A stretch of DNA of 64,000 bases from Candidatus Krumholzibacteriota bacterium (GCA_029262065.1 JAJDAC010000007.1:107352-171351), one strand, 5' to 3'. Positions 26,383-35,584 are shown, counted from the stretch's first letter. Program-made: numbers and translations. Notes: generated from the letters alone by a model not told the origin.

Positions 26383-27378
26383 CTAGAAACGGGCCTTGAG
26401 CTGCCCGACGCTGGTCGGCCCGACCGCAACGGGCTCGGCCAGGGGCAGGTAGTCGACCGTGCCGCCGACGCTGGGATCGTCCTGAGCATCGAAGATCGAT
26501 GCGGGCAGATCGGTAGCCGGTATCCAGGTGTTGCCGGAAAGATCGATGATCGTGGGCTGCGGGTACCCGTGCACGCGAATGGTGTAGCGCGCGCCGGCGT
26601 AGATGGTGCACCGCGTCAGCGTAGGAGCTGACCCCTGCGTCAACGTCATTGTGTCACGACCACCACCGCGCAGGATGCAATCGATCAATTCTGGATTCGA
26701 CCCCACGATCGATACCGTTTCGTTGGGCCGCGTTCCTACCTCGCACCTCTCGTAGCGGCCGCCGCTACCGAACTCGATGAACAACCCGCTGTGACCGCCA
26801 TCGAATACACAGTCGGTGACCGTAGGGAAGCTGGCCTCACGAACGTCGATGGCCACGGTGCTACCCGATTCGGCCAGGTTGCGCACGTCGACGCGCTGGA
26901 TGGTCGGCGACGCCCCGCGCAGGTTGATGCCCTGGAACGCAAGTCCGTCGATCGTGAGATCGCGCACGACGGTCGTAGCCCCAACACCCGCCGCGGTTAC
27001 ACCGAACGTCAACGTGGTCGATGCCGGCGCGCGCAGAAACGTCTGGTTGGTTCCCGCCCCCTCCAGGATCACTCCGTCGACCAGGATAGCCACGGCGCGA
27101 CGGGTCTGGGATCCCACGGTAAGGGTGCTGGTGTCCTCGAACACGCCCGCGGCCAATCGAATCGTGTCACCGGCCTGAACCACGCCACGCGCTTGCGCAA
27201 TACGTACGAAGGGAGACGATATCGATCCGTCACCGGGCGGAACGGCCTGTGGATCCACGTACCAGATGGTAGCGTTGGCGGCGTGGCTGACCGTGCCGAT
27301 GGCCAGCAACGCGGCCAGGGCCACGACATGGGCCCGCGACCGTAGGCACCGGGAAATGCGACTAGTCGGCGAATTCAT
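26383..27378 (-). CDS. Secreted right-handed beta-helix protein with G-x-x-K tail
   Basis: A 331-residue exported protein. The signal peptide is about residues 1-37 (VALAALLAIGTVSHAANA). WYVDPQAVPPGDGSISSPF is the common opening of parallel beta-helix (pectate-lyase-like) proteins. Repeating coils with hydrophobic-x-hydrophobic and Asn/Gly/Cys turns follow (VRDLTIDGLAFQGINLRG, VTDCVFDGGHSGLFIEFG, LIDCILRGGG). The protein ends PTSVGQLKARF, similar to the tails of the 23358 and 59946 products. Catalytic function is not evident. The start at 27378 lies inside the esterase gene (17-bp overlap), making it last gene of the glgA operon. Confidence 0.8.
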   Translation of the reverse strand: MNSPTSRISRCLRSRAHVVALAALLAIGTVSHAANATIWYVDPQAVPPGDGSISSPFVRIAQARGVVQAGDTIRLAAGVFEDTSTLTVGSQTRRAVAILVDGVILEGAGTNQTFLRAPASTTLTFGVTAAGVGATTVVRDLTIDGLAFQGINLRGASPTIQRVDVRNLAESGSTVAIDVREASFPTVTDCVFDGGHSGLFIEFGSGGRYERCEVGTRPNETVSIVGSNPELIDCILRGGGRDTMTLTQGSAPTLTRCTIYAGARYTIRVHGYPQPTIIDLSGNTWIPATDLPASIFDAQDDPSVGGTVDYLPLAEPVAVGPTSVGQLKARF

Positions 27379-28093
27379 CGAGATACTGCGGCAGCATTCG
27401 CCGCCAGGTAGGCCAGTCGTGATGCCATTGCGCGCCCCACGAGTCAACACGGTTGGGAACCGCGCGGCGTCCCAGCACCGAGGCCACGCGCCACGACTCG
27501 TCGATGTCCTCGGCGCGGCCTTCGCCCGAAGCCAACAGCACGAAACGTTCACGCAGTTGTTCCAGGCCGTTGCCGTTCAGGCCCTCCAGGTAGTGAATCG
27601 GCGAGCTATAGTAGAAGTCGTCCGTGGTGGCCTCGGTCTTCAGAAACCGTTTGAGGTCGTAGGTTCCACTCATGCAGATTGCGTGACCGAACACTTCGGG
27701 GTAGCGGCAGGTAACCGCCAACGCGTTGAAGGCACCGATGGACGCACCGGCCGCCATCATGTCGATGTGGTCGGTCTGACAGTCATTGAACACGGCTGGC
27801 ACGACCTCGTGACGCACGTACTCCTGGAACTGGTTCATGACCCACATGCGATGGGCCGGCGACCCTTCGCCGGTGGCAATCGCCTGCCCCGCGACGCTGT
27901 CGCACGAGTATACCTTGATACGCCCCGCTTCCAGCAGGTCGGCCAGGGCGTCGATCATCAAGAACCGCTCGATCTCTTCGGCGTCGCCACCGGCGGTGGG
28001 AAAGATGAGCACCGGTACGCCGACCTCGCCCCAGCGCACCATCTGAACTTCACGATCCAGACGCTCGCTGTGCCAGCTGGTCGAAATCTTCAC
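27362..28093 (-). CDS. Alpha/beta-hydrolase esterase, D-family-like (island esterase 1)
   Basis: A 243-residue protein of the esterase-D-like/PF00756 alpha/beta-hydrolase type. It opens with TSWHSERLDREVQMVRWG and GVPVLIFPTAGGDAEEIERF (oxyanion region). The nucleophile elbow is AAGASIGAFNAL (Ser about residue 113). The catalytic His is probably within WGAQWHHDWPTWRRMLPQYL at the C-terminus. There is no signal peptide, so it is cytoplasmic. The start is GTG 28093 with AAGGAGG 7 nt upstream, and GTGA overlaps the stop of the ATP-grasp gene before it. Its role is presumably hydrolysis or transfer of an ester in the same pathway as the ATP-grasp enzymes; the substrate is unknown. Confidence 0.82.
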   Translation of the reverse strand: MKISTSWHSERLDREVQMVRWGEVGVPVLIFPTAGGDAEEIERFLMIDALADLLEAGRIKVYSCDSVAGQAIATGEGSPAHRMWVMNQFQEYVRHEVVPAVFNDCQTDHIDMMAAGASIGAFNALAVTCRYPEVFGHAICMSGTYDLKRFLKTEATTDDFYYSSPIHYLEGLNGNGLEQLRERFVLLASGEGRAEDIDESWRVASVLGRRAVPNRVDSWGAQWHHDWPTWRRMLPQYLDEFAD

Positions 28094-29346
28094 GCGCTTC
28101 CCTCCTTGCGACCGGGCAACTCCTGTTGCCGCCATTTCTGAATCCGCCCCCAGAACAGCTCCGTGTATTCCTCGACCTCGTGCTCGGGAAAAATGGCCGT
28201 CACCTTCTGGGCTACCGCGTCCTTGGCGACGTCGCTGGCGAAGAACTCGTCGGACACCTCGTCCAGATGAGCCAGGTGCTCCGCGCAGAACTCTTCGAAG
28301 CGATCCACGTCCAGGCGTTGGCGCGCGATCGCGGCGTAGGCGACGATGCGCTCTTCCAGCGTATCGTATTGCTCAGCGGCATCGAAGTACGGTTGCCAGT
28401 CCAGGTTCTTCAACATGGGCCGCTGCGTGGCGGCGCAGAACACCGACCAACGCACGTTGGCTTGGATGAGCCACGGGAAGTGGTAGTGCAGTGAGGTCAC
28501 CTGGGAATCGGGGCACGGATTCGCGAAATCGATCGGGATCCACCCCTCTTTGGTATGGAGGCACTCACACGAATTGAAATCCCATCCGAAGAACGTGTTG
28601 ATGGTGAGGGTTATGTCGGCCATCGTTTTCGCGTCGGCGTCACTGAGGAAATCGTGCGCCATGGTGTATCGGTCGTGCTGCGGCGCCGAGGGGTCATAGC
28701 GCACCATGCGCGTCTGTGGTCCCAGACCCACGCAGCGCACGAAATCGTCGTGCGGATCAACCGCGTGCTGGAGGTGCATCAGGAACTTGCCGCTGGTGTC
28801 GTAGGCGTCGCGCAGTGCCTGCTCGTCTTCGATCCTCGAGACGCCTCGCCACCCCCCGCCGTCGTAGGGCTTCATGAACAGCGGGTAGCCAACCTGTTTT
28901 CCCACGTCGCCCAGATCGAACAACTGAGCGTAACGTGCCAGGGTCACTTCCAGGTCGTCGCTGGGCTCGTACTCTTTCGGCGGTATCATCCAGGTCTTGG
29001 GAATCGGTAGGCCCAACCGCATCATGGCGCAGTAGCTGGTCTGCTTTTCCATCGACTGTACCGACCACGGGTTGTTCAACACGTAGAGGTCATCCAGTAG
29101 AATTGATTTTTTTATCCACTCACGCGTGGTGTGGTACCAATGCGTGAGCCGATCGATGACCAGGTCGTACGAGCCGCGCGTTTGCAGATCATACGGTTCG
29201 ATACGAACCCGTTCGACGTCGAACTCAACGGTGTCGCCGCCCACCGGCACGCGAAGCTCCAACCGTCGCATGATTTCCTGGTAGCAGATGGGCCAACAAA
29301 TGTCGGCGCCCAGTGAAAGCCCGATGCGGCGAGTCACCCTGGCCAT
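28090..29346 (-). CDS. ATP-grasp ligase, RimK/D-Ala ligase-like (island ATP-grasp D)
   Basis: A 418-residue ATP-grasp enzyme, divergent from the other three in the island. Visible elements are KQTSYCAMMRLGLPIPKTWM (lead-in helix), VGYPLFMKPYDGGGWRGVSR (ATP-binding Lys and Gly-rich loop, about 155-175), a His/Asp segment QHAVDPHDDFVRCVGLGPQ, and the metal-binding strands CECLHTKEGWIPIDFANPCP (Glu and Asp/Asn). The last 130 residues are a helical extension. The family joins a carboxylate to an amine, thiol or hydroxyl with ATP; substrates are unknown. GAGGAAGG precedes ATG 29346. It follows esterase 2 by 28 bp and overlaps esterase 1 by 4 bp. Confidence 0.8.
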   Translation of the reverse strand: MARVTRRIGLSLGADICWPICYQEIMRRLELRVPVGGDTVEFDVERVRIEPYDLQTRGSYDLVIDRLTHWYHTTREWIKKSILLDDLYVLNNPWSVQSMEKQTSYCAMMRLGLPIPKTWMIPPKEYEPSDDLEVTLARYAQLFDLGDVGKQVGYPLFMKPYDGGGWRGVSRIEDEQALRDAYDTSGKFLMHLQHAVDPHDDFVRCVGLGPQTRMVRYDPSAPQHDRYTMAHDFLSDADAKTMADITLTINTFFGWDFNSCECLHTKEGWIPIDFANPCPDSQVTSLHYHFPWLIQANVRWSVFCAATQRPMLKNLDWQPYFDAAEQYDTLEERIVAYAAIARQRLDVDRFEEFCAEHLAHLDEVSDEFFASDVAKDAVAQKVTAIFPEHEVEEYTELFWGRIQKWRQQELPGRKEGSA

Positions 29347-29374
29347 GCCATTCCTTCCTCACGATTGAATTCGA

Positions 29375-30538
29375 CTACTCGTAGACCATCCACAGTGGAC
29401 CCGGGTACAGCCACGATAGGCCCTCACGCAGACGGTCGCGCCAGTTCTCCCAATTGTGGCCATCGGGAGATTCAGTATAGCGGATGTCCATGCCCGTGCT
29501 CTGCAGGATGGGAAGAAAAGATCGATTCTCGTAGATCAGCGATTCGTAGATGCCGCAGCTCATGAAGATCTTGTCGCTGATCGCTTTGGGCTCACGACGG
29601 TACTCGTTGATGAACTCCACCACCGGATCGAACAACGGCCCTCGCTCATGCTCGCCGATGTCGCTGAAGGCGAACGAGCCCGACTGCAGCAACAGCCGTC
29701 CGAAATGCTGGGGGTAGTGATACGCGGCCGAGAACGCCGCCACGGCGCCGAAACTCGCTCCTACCAGTCCGCGCGCGCGTGACCCCTTCATGAGCGGGAA
29801 GTCACGCTCCAATTGCGGCATGAGTTCGGTGGCCAGGAAGTCGGCGTGCGGCCGGTGATGCGCGTATTCCTGCAGCCGATCTTCGGCGTGCGTGAAGGCC
29901 ACGATCATCCCCGGAATCTCCAGGCGGTGGATGAGGTTGTCCAAAACCACCTTCATCCGCGAAAAACGAATGTAGTCGGGACCATCGTGGACGATCAGCA
30001 GTGGGTAGCGGCGCGATGGGCGAAAACGCGCCGGCAGGTAGATCCCTACCTGTTTCGTGGTCCCCAGGACGTGGCTGTGCAGGCGCAGTTCGGTCATCAT
30101 CCCCGGACGAACCGATGGATCTTCCTCGCTCCAATCGGGGACTTCGTACCCGTGGCCGTGCACGACCGAATTCGACCCGAACGGGTCGTGCGCATAGTTG
30201 TCGTTGAACGGATCGGTGATCAGGCGCTGATTGGGGCCCTCGGCAATCTCCAGTTTGTATTCCACGCGCGAGCGCTCGGGGAGTTCGAGCACCAGGTACC
30301 AGAAATCCGTGCCGGGCAGCGACTGAAAGTCCTGGGTCGAAGCAAGCCCGTAGATCCAGTGACGCAACTTCACCGAGTCCACCGCACCCCGAAACACGAA
30401 TGTGCAATTGCGGCCTTCAATGAGGGGAAACGAATGGGCGGCCACGAAACCATCGATGTCGGCCGCCGTGCGATCCGGCTTGTGGACCAATGCACCAATG
30501 GCCAGGCCCGAGTTGGGCAACGTAGGCACGCCTACCAT
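29375..30538 (-). CDS. Enterochelin-esterase-like hydrolase with E-set domain (island esterase 2)
   Basis: A 387-residue two-domain hydrolase. The N-terminal part (about 1-150) contains NCTFVFRGAVDSVKLRHWIY and FWYLVLELPERSRVEYKLEI, a CBM48-like E-set arrangement as in Fes/IroD esterases. The C-terminal PF00756 domain has VGIYLPARFRPSRRYPLLIV, the nucleophile elbow GLVGASFGAVAAF (Ser about 263), and a late His in SPDGHNWENWRDRL. Such enzymes hydrolyse trilactone siderophore esters or sugar esters. The E-set domain would suit a carbohydrate-linked ester, which is speculative. GAGGAG precedes ATG 30538. It overlaps the S51-like gene by 7 bp. Confidence 0.85.
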   Translation of the reverse strand: MVGVPTLPNSGLAIGALVHKPDRTAADIDGFVAAHSFPLIEGRNCTFVFRGAVDSVKLRHWIYGLASTQDFQSLPGTDFWYLVLELPERSRVEYKLEIAEGPNQRLITDPFNDNYAHDPFGSNSVVHGHGYEVPDWSEEDPSVRPGMMTELRLHSHVLGTTKQVGIYLPARFRPSRRYPLLIVHDGPDYIRFSRMKVVLDNLIHRLEIPGMIVAFTHAEDRLQEYAHHRPHADFLATELMPQLERDFPLMKGSRARGLVGASFGAVAAFSAAYHYPQHFGRLLLQSGSFAFSDIGEHERGPLFDPVVEFINEYRREPKAISDKIFMSCGIYESLIYENRSFLPILQSTGMDIRYTESPDGHNWENWRDRLREGLSWLYPGPLWMVYE

Positions 30539-31497
30539 TGGCGAATCTCCTCGGAAGTACCTTCGGTCGTGAGTCGCAACACGCCATCGGGAGACTCCCA
30601 ATGTCCCCGGGTGAAACGAGCCTGGCTGTTCGAGTCGAGCACCAGACACGGCGTGGGTTCGAACCGCTGCGCCAGCCGCGCCACGCGACGCGCGTCGGAA
30701 AGCGCCAGTCGCCGGCTACCGTCGGGCAATGGAATGACACCGTCGAAAAGTCCCATACCGTGCTCGAGCACTTCGGCGTGACCGGGCCCCCACGGTGGCG
30801 TGTCATGAAACAGCACCACGGTGGGTGCCAACGCCATGGCTCCCGCCGAACACGCGACGACCGACTTTCCGGCCAGCAACGCGGGAACGTCGAACAGGCG
30901 CATCCTATTCAGCAGGACCACCACGTGCCCCCCCGTGACCACCACCGTATCGACACCATTCATCCTTTCGGCCAGTTCATCGCGCTGACGCCGGACGTGC
31001 TCGCGTTCGGCCAGCCCCATGGCGGCCTCGAACTCGTCGCGCAATTCCTGCACCCGATCGGCGTGTTCGCGATCGACCGCCCGCACCGCGGCCATGGCAC
31101 GCTCCTGCTCGGGGCGAGCCAGGTGCGGGTCGGCCAGGTCTTCATTCACGGGCCAGTCCATGAGCGTCGACCAGGAAGCCATGGCGTGGTCCAACCGCAC
31201 GTTGTACATGCGCCGCAGCTCACGTAGCGAGCGTTGCAACGATCGGTGGGCTTTCCGGTAGTCGGGGTCAGCCGCCATGACCGCGTCGGACCGATGGTAC
31301 AGCTCCAGATCCACGTCGGCAGGAAGCCCCATGACCGCCAGTTCATCGGCATCGGCTTCGCGTTCCTGCCATCCCGCCGAAATGGTGGCCAGTCGATCGG
31401 TGTTGCCCTCCAACACCCGGCCCATCAGCTCACCGTTGGATTGGGGGCCTAGAAGGGTGATCTGGATGTCGGCCACACTCGTTGCTTCCGCGTTCAC
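30532..31497 (-). CDS. S51 peptidase/cyanophycinase-like class I amidotransferase-fold protein
   Basis: A 321-residue protein. The first 170 residues are largely helical and charged (ELYHRSDAVMAADPDYRKAH; RDEFEAAMGLAEREHVRRQR). The last 140 form a flavodoxin-like domain with VDTVVVTGGHVVVLLNRM and the nucleophile motif KSVVACSAGAMALA. The Ser-Ala-Gly-Ala elbow is the signature of peptidase E and cyanophycinase. PWGPGHAEVLEHG may carry the His. This group cleaves beta-aspartyl or N-terminal Asp bonds. In this context it could trim an ATP-grasp product. The start is GTG 31497, overlapping the ATP-grasp A stop (GTGA). Family placement rests on the elbow and fold order, so exact activity is open. 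Confidence 0.75.
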   Translation of the reverse strand: MNAEATSVADIQITLLGPQSNGELMGRVLEGNTDRLATISAGWQEREADADELAVMGLPADVDLELYHRSDAVMAADPDYRKAHRSLQRSLRELRRMYNVRLDHAMASWSTLMDWPVNEDLADPHLARPEQERAMAAVRAVDREHADRVQELRDEFEAAMGLAEREHVRRQRDELAERMNGVDTVVVTGGHVVVLLNRMRLFDVPALLAGKSVVACSAGAMALAPTVVLFHDTPPWGPGHAEVLEHGMGLFDGVIPLPDGSRRLALSDARRVARLAQRFEPTPCLVLDSNSQARFTRGHWESPDGVLRLTTEGTSEEIRQW

Positions 31498-32717
31498 CGG
31501 GCAACCACCTTCACGGTCTTCCCAACCCGGTCCAGCATTTCACGCAGTTGATCGAAGTCGGGATGACGCAATCGGACCCACGCGTTGGCCATGTAACCCG
31601 CGTCAACGGGTTGCGTGGGGGTTCCTTCACCCGGCAGGTGGTAGTCGATGACGAATTCCTTGTACTCACTTTGAATGAGGTCCAGACCCTCGTAGCCTGC
31701 GATCTGTCCGTCCTGAGTTGGTCGCAGCGCGATCATTCCGGCCGAGAACCGACGAGACGCGGGCCGGCTGGCATGGCCATGCACGATGGCCATGGCCCAC
31801 TCGTGGTACAGATCGAGGTCGTTGCCCGCGTTGTACAGCTCCCACGCGCGCACGCCCGGTGGCCGACAACCAATTTCGGAGAACTTCAAACCCTTCGGAC
31901 CAAAAAACCACTCCATGTGCGTGGCGGTCGTATGAAGCTCGAGCAACTCCAGGACCCGCTTGCCCATTTTCCGGACTTCACGGTAGTCCTCGGCTTGATC
32001 GACGCGATTCGTGGCAATGAACTGAGGCGATATCCAGCGGTGACGCATCGCTTCGAGCACGTTGGGAAAATAGTGGGTGACGAAATCCTGAATGATTTCG
32101 CCGCCGCCGGTGATGGTGTCGTAGAAGCCCTCATGTCCCTCGACGAATTCCTCCACGGCAACGTTGCCGCCGTGCCCCACCCCCATTTCATCGAGCACCT
32201 GGTTCAGGCGATCTTCATCATCCACGCGGTACGTGCCCGAAGCCCCCGCCCCGGCGCGGGGTTTGATGATGAGCGGGAACCCTTCTTGGGCCGCGAAGGC
32301 GAGGATCTCTTCGCGGTCACCGCTCCCCAACGACGCCGCGCAGGCGATTCCACCCTCGCGCAGGACCTCTTTCATCGCCGGCTTGTCCCGACACAGATAG
32401 GCCGATCGCGCGGACGTTCCGGGGATTTCACAGGCTTCCCGCACATGAGCGACCGGTAGAATGTGGGCTTCGACCGTGGCCTCGAGACGATCCACCCAGC
32501 GCCGGTCCTGGATCCAACGTACCGCCTTCAGCATGGCCGCTTCGTCAACCACCGAGGGCACCTGGATGTAGTGCTCGAGCCACCCCTTGAGCTGGGGATC
32601 GAGCGAGTCCTGCGACGCCTCGCCCACGGCGGTGACGGTGGCCCCCACCGCGCGCAGCGCCCCCACGAACTCGCGTTGGTTCACGGGAAATGCGGGTTCA
32701 ACGAAAATCACATGCAT
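31494..32717 (-). CDS. ATP-grasp carboxylate ligase (island ATP-grasp A)
   Basis: A 407-residue member of the biotin-carboxylase-like carboxylate-amine ligase group. It has a pre-ATP-grasp Rossmann-like domain (MHVIFVEPAFPVNQREFVGA), linker DKPAMKEVLREGGIACA, ATP-binding GFPLIIKPRAGAGASGTYRV (about 140-160), adenine-contact VAVEEFVEG, and the metal site THMEWFFGPKGLKFSEIGCR followed by PPG. The C-terminal domain ends in VRLRHPDFDQLREML. Proteins B (34310) and C (35585) share this layout to the last domain, so the three are paralogues. It is second gene of the glgA operon: 18 bp after glgA and 4-bp overlap with the S51-like gene. Confidence 0.85.
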   Translation of the reverse strand: MHVIFVEPAFPVNQREFVGALRAVGATVTAVGEASQDSLDPQLKGWLEHYIQVPSVVDEAAMLKAVRWIQDRRWVDRLEATVEAHILPVAHVREACEIPGTSARSAYLCRDKPAMKEVLREGGIACAASLGSGDREEILAFAAQEGFPLIIKPRAGAGASGTYRVDDEDRLNQVLDEMGVGHGGNVAVEEFVEGHEGFYDTITGGGEIIQDFVTHYFPNVLEAMRHRWISPQFIATNRVDQAEDYREVRKMGKRVLELLELHTTATHMEWFFGPKGLKFSEIGCRPPGVRAWELYNAGNDLDLYHEWAMAIVHGHASRPASRRFSAGMIALRPTQDGQIAGYEGLDLIQSEYKEFVIDYHLPGEGTPTQPVDAGYMANAWVRLRHPDFDQLREMLDRVGKTVKVVAR

Positions 32718-32735
32718 TACACTTTGGCTCCGAAG

Positions 32736-34190
32736 TCAGCGGGTCAGTTGTTCGTACACCTGTAGGTATCGCTTGGCCTGGGTCTCCCAGGAAAAATCCT
32801 GCGCCATGCCCGACTGCACCAGGGTCGACCAGGCGTCGGGGTCGGCGTAGGTGCGCAAGGCCATGTCCATCGCCCAGCGCAGGCCTTGTGCCGTGTAGTG
32901 TTCGAATACGAAGCCGGTTCCCCGGCCGGTCGACGGATCGAACTGTTCGACAGTATCGGCCAACCCTCCCGTCCGCCGCACGATGGGGACGGTGCCGTAG
33001 ACCAGGCTGTACATTTGATTCAGTCCACAGGGCTCGTAGCGCGACGGCATGAGGAACATGTCCGAACCCGCTTCGATGCGATGGGCCAGCTCATTGCTGA
33101 ATCCAGAATAGAAACAGACCTGGGCGGGAAATGCAGCCTGGAGTTCGCGAAAGAACTGCTCGAAGCGCGGTTCGCCGCTGCCCAGCACGATCATCTGCAT
33201 CTGCTCGCGGCGCAGGAGCTCCGGAGCAACTTCCATCACCAGGTCCAGCCCCTTCTGGGCGGTGAGCCGGGTGACGATGCCCACCAGGGGAACGCTCTTC
33301 ACGTACGGAAGCCCCATTCCGTTCAGCAGGGCTTCCTTGTTCTTGGCCTTTCTCCACAGGCTCTTGCGGGAGTAGCGCATGGTCAGGTGTGGATCGATGG
33401 TCGGGTTCCACTCCTGATCGTCGATACCATTCAAGATGCCAACCAGCTCCGACGACCGCTGCCGCAACAGGTCGTCCAGACCCATGCCCAGATCGGGTTC
33501 CTGGATCTCGCGCGCGTAGGTCGGACTGACCGTGGTCAGGCAGTGGGCGAACATCAGGCCCGTTTTCAACAGGCTGACGTGCCCCTCGGCCAGATCTTTC
33601 TGATGCAGCAACCGTTGATGCTCACCCAGCCCCAGATCAGCAACCCGGTCGGCGGGCACATACCCCTGGTAACCCAGATTATGGATGGTGAAGACCGAAC
33701 GGGTGGACGCGAAGAGCTGATCCCACGCGTAGACGCTGCGCAGGTACAGGGGCAACAGGGCGGTGGGCCAGTCGTGGCTGTGAACGATGTCCGGCGCCCA
33801 CTGCATTCGCTGAAAGATTTCGAGGCCAGCCCGACACAGGAACACGAATCGCAGATGCTCGTCGTCGCTACTGCCGTAGAGATCCTCACCGCCGTACAGG
33901 GGTGGGCAGTCGACGAAGAATCCCGGTGGCCCCGAGGAATGGATTGGGGCAGTCAGAACCCGGTAGTCCAGCTTTGCCCCCGCGAGGTCCAGCGAGAGGC
34001 CGGTCATTCCTTCCACTGGCTTCAGGGCCAGCGCCTCGCGATCGATGCGGCCGTACAACGGCACTACCACGCGCACGTCATGCCCCAGGTCGTGGAGCGC
34101 ACGCGGCAGGGCCGCGGACACGTCGGCCAATCCCCCCACCTTTGCGAAGGGGCTCAATTCTGGTGTGACGTAACCGATGCGCATTGCCAT
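32736..34190 (-). CDS. glgA: Glycogen synthase (ADP-glucose type)
   Basis: A 484-residue GT5 glycosyltransferase that extends alpha-1,4-glucan from ADP-glucose. It opens MAMRIGYVTPELSPFAKVGG, with the K-x-G-G-L donor-binding loop at residues 17-21. FTIHNLGYQGYVP, the IVTRLTAQKGLDLV strand that opens the second Rossmann domain and the C-terminal MPSRYEPCGLNQMYSLVYGT with the E-x-x-G nucleotide-contact motif are all present. ATG 34190 is chosen because the family begins at the first strand; it lies 6 nt after a TACACT box and has no Shine-Dalgarno. The gene heads the seven-gene minus-strand operon that ends with the beta-helix protein, and glgB lies across the two plus-strand ATP-grasp genes. 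Confidence 0.95.
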   Translation of the reverse strand: MAMRIGYVTPELSPFAKVGGLADVSAALPRALHDLGHDVRVVVPLYGRIDREALALKPVEGMTGLSLDLAGAKLDYRVLTAPIHSSGPPGFFVDCPPLYGGEDLYGSSDDEHLRFVFLCRAGLEIFQRMQWAPDIVHSHDWPTALLPLYLRSVYAWDQLFASTRSVFTIHNLGYQGYVPADRVADLGLGEHQRLLHQKDLAEGHVSLLKTGLMFAHCLTTVSPTYAREIQEPDLGMGLDDLLRQRSSELVGILNGIDDQEWNPTIDPHLTMRYSRKSLWRKAKNKEALLNGMGLPYVKSVPLVGIVTRLTAQKGLDLVMEVAPELLRREQMQMIVLGSGEPRFEQFFRELQAAFPAQVCFYSGFSNELAHRIEAGSDMFLMPSRYEPCGLNQMYSLVYGTVPIVRRTGGLADTVEQFDPSTGRGTGFVFEHYTAQGLRWAMDMALRTYADPDAWSTLVQSGMAQDFSWETQAKRYLQVYEQLTR

Positions 34191-34202
34191 GACAGCAGTG
34201 TA
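34188..34202 (-). promoter_or_regulatory. -10 box six bases before glgA ATG
   Basis: TACACT (34202-34197) is followed by 6 nt and the glgA ATG at 34190. With no ribosome-binding site this suggests a leaderless operon transcript. The 119-bp divergent region also holds GCACAAAAGTGC (34264-34275), a short dyad that could be an operator. Confidence 0.45.
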
Positions 34203-34297
34203 GCACCGCACCCCCCGCGGCGGCCATGCGGCGATGCCCGCCGCCGCCGGACGAACGCACCGGCACAAAAGTGCAAGCAAGGTGGGCTCGCGCCCGC

Positions 34298-34312
34298 TAG
34301 AATAGCCGCATG
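34298..34312 (+). promoter_or_regulatory. -10 box six bases before ATG of ATP-grasp B
   Basis: TAGAAT (34298-34303) is followed by 6 nt and ATG 34310, the same geometry as on the opposite strand for glgA. No clear -35 or ribosome-binding site is seen. Confidence 0.5.
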
Positions 34313-35530
34313 GTCAATACGATTTTTGTAGCGCCTTACTTCATGGACGCCACCACACGCTTCGTGCGAGCGGTGGCCGAGCTTCCCGGTGTGAACTTCG
34401 GGCTGGTCAGCGTCGATGGTGTCGACAAGTTGCCGGCCGAACTACGATCTCGGGTGAAACACCACGCCCAGATCCGCGATGGACTGGATTCGGGCCAGAT
34501 ACTGGGCGCGATCGAGACCCTCCAGCAGTCGATGGGGCCCGTGGAACGCGTGGTCGGCACGCTCGAACAACTCCAGGTGCCTCTGGGTCAGGTGCGCGAC
34601 CATCTCAACCTGCCGGGCCTGGGCGAAGCCGCGTCGCTGAATTTTCGCGACAAGGCGCGCATGAAAACGGTTCTGGCCGAGCACGGACTTCCTTGCGCCA
34701 AGCACGCTCTGGCCCACGACGCGGCCGAGGCCCGCGCCTTCGCGGCCCGGTTTGGATTTCCGCTGGTGATCAAGCCGCCCGACGGCGCGGGCGCCAGCAG
34801 CACGTTTCGCGTCCAGAACAATGATGAGTTGGAGCAGTGCGTCCAGTGGATGAAGCCGTCCCCCGAAAATCCCGCATTGCTCGAAGAATTCGTCACCGGA
34901 CGCGAGCATTCCCTCGACAGCGTCTGTATCGACGGCTCCATGGTGTGGTCGTCGATCAGCCACTACTCGCCGACGCCGCTGGAAGTCCTGAGCGAACCGT
35001 GGATCCAATGGTGTGTGCTGATCCCGCGGGAGGTGGAAAATCCCCGTTACGACGCCATCCGCCAGGCCGCCGCGCACGCGCTGCCGATTCTGGGACTGAA
35101 GACCGGCCTGAGCCATATGGAGTGGTTTCTGCGCGAGGACGGCTCGGTGGCCATTTCCGAGGTGGGAGCGCGCCCGCCCGGTGCCCAGTTCACGACGCTC
35201 ATTTCCTACGCCCACGACTTCGATCTGAATCGCGCCTGGGCCAAGCTCATGGTTTTCGATGAGTTCGAGATCCGCCATCGTCCGTACGCCGCCGGCGCCG
35301 CCTACCTGCGGGGCCAGGGTCGCGGCAAGGTCGCCTCCATCGTCGGGCTCGAACGCGCCAAGCGCGAACTGGGCCACCTGGTGGTCGACTTCAAATTGCC
35401 CCAGGTGGGACAGACTCCCAGCGGCAGCTACGAGGGCGAGGGGTACGTCATTCTGCGACATCCCGAAACCGCCGTGGTCGAAGAGGGGCTGCGCCGGTTG
35501 GTCTCGATGGTACGAGTTGAATTGGGCTGA
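34310..35530 (+). CDS. ATP-grasp carboxylate ligase (island ATP-grasp B)
   Basis: A 406-residue paralogue of island proteins A and C. It has the pre-ATP-grasp domain (MVNTIFVAPYFMDATTRFVR), lead-in FRDKARMKTVLAEHGLPCA, ATP-binding FPLVIKPPDGAGASSTFRV, the hinge LLEEFVTGREHSLDSV, and metal-site SHMEWFLREDGSVAISEVGA followed by RPPG. The C-terminal domain ends GYVILRHPETAVVEEGL. All ATP- and Mg-contact positions visible in A are kept. It is divergent from glgA, sharing a 119-bp intergenic region, and is followed 54 bp later by ATP-grasp C on the same strand. Substrate unknown. Confidence 0.85.
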   Translation: MVNTIFVAPYFMDATTRFVRAVAELPGVNFGLVSVDGVDKLPAELRSRVKHHAQIRDGLDSGQILGAIETLQQSMGPVERVVGTLEQLQVPLGQVRDHLNLPGLGEAASLNFRDKARMKTVLAEHGLPCAKHALAHDAAEARAFAARFGFPLVIKPPDGAGASSTFRVQNNDELEQCVQWMKPSPENPALLEEFVTGREHSLDSVCIDGSMVWSSISHYSPTPLEVLSEPWIQWCVLIPREVENPRYDAIRQAAAHALPILGLKTGLSHMEWFLREDGSVAISEVGARPPGAQFTTLISYAHDFDLNRAWAKLMVFDEFEIRHRPYAAGAAYLRGQGRGKVASIVGLERAKRELGHLVVDFKLPQVGQTPSGSYEGEGYVILRHPETAVVEEGLRRLVSMVRVELG

Positions 35531-35584
35531 TCACTTGGCCAGTTGCTTTGTCTGGACGCTCACAAATTCCAACGGAGTCACCTC

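Noticed and set aside
32886..34331. 481-codon open frame opposite glgA
   Set aside because: Antisense shadow of glgA; it has no recognisable domain, and glgA is certain.
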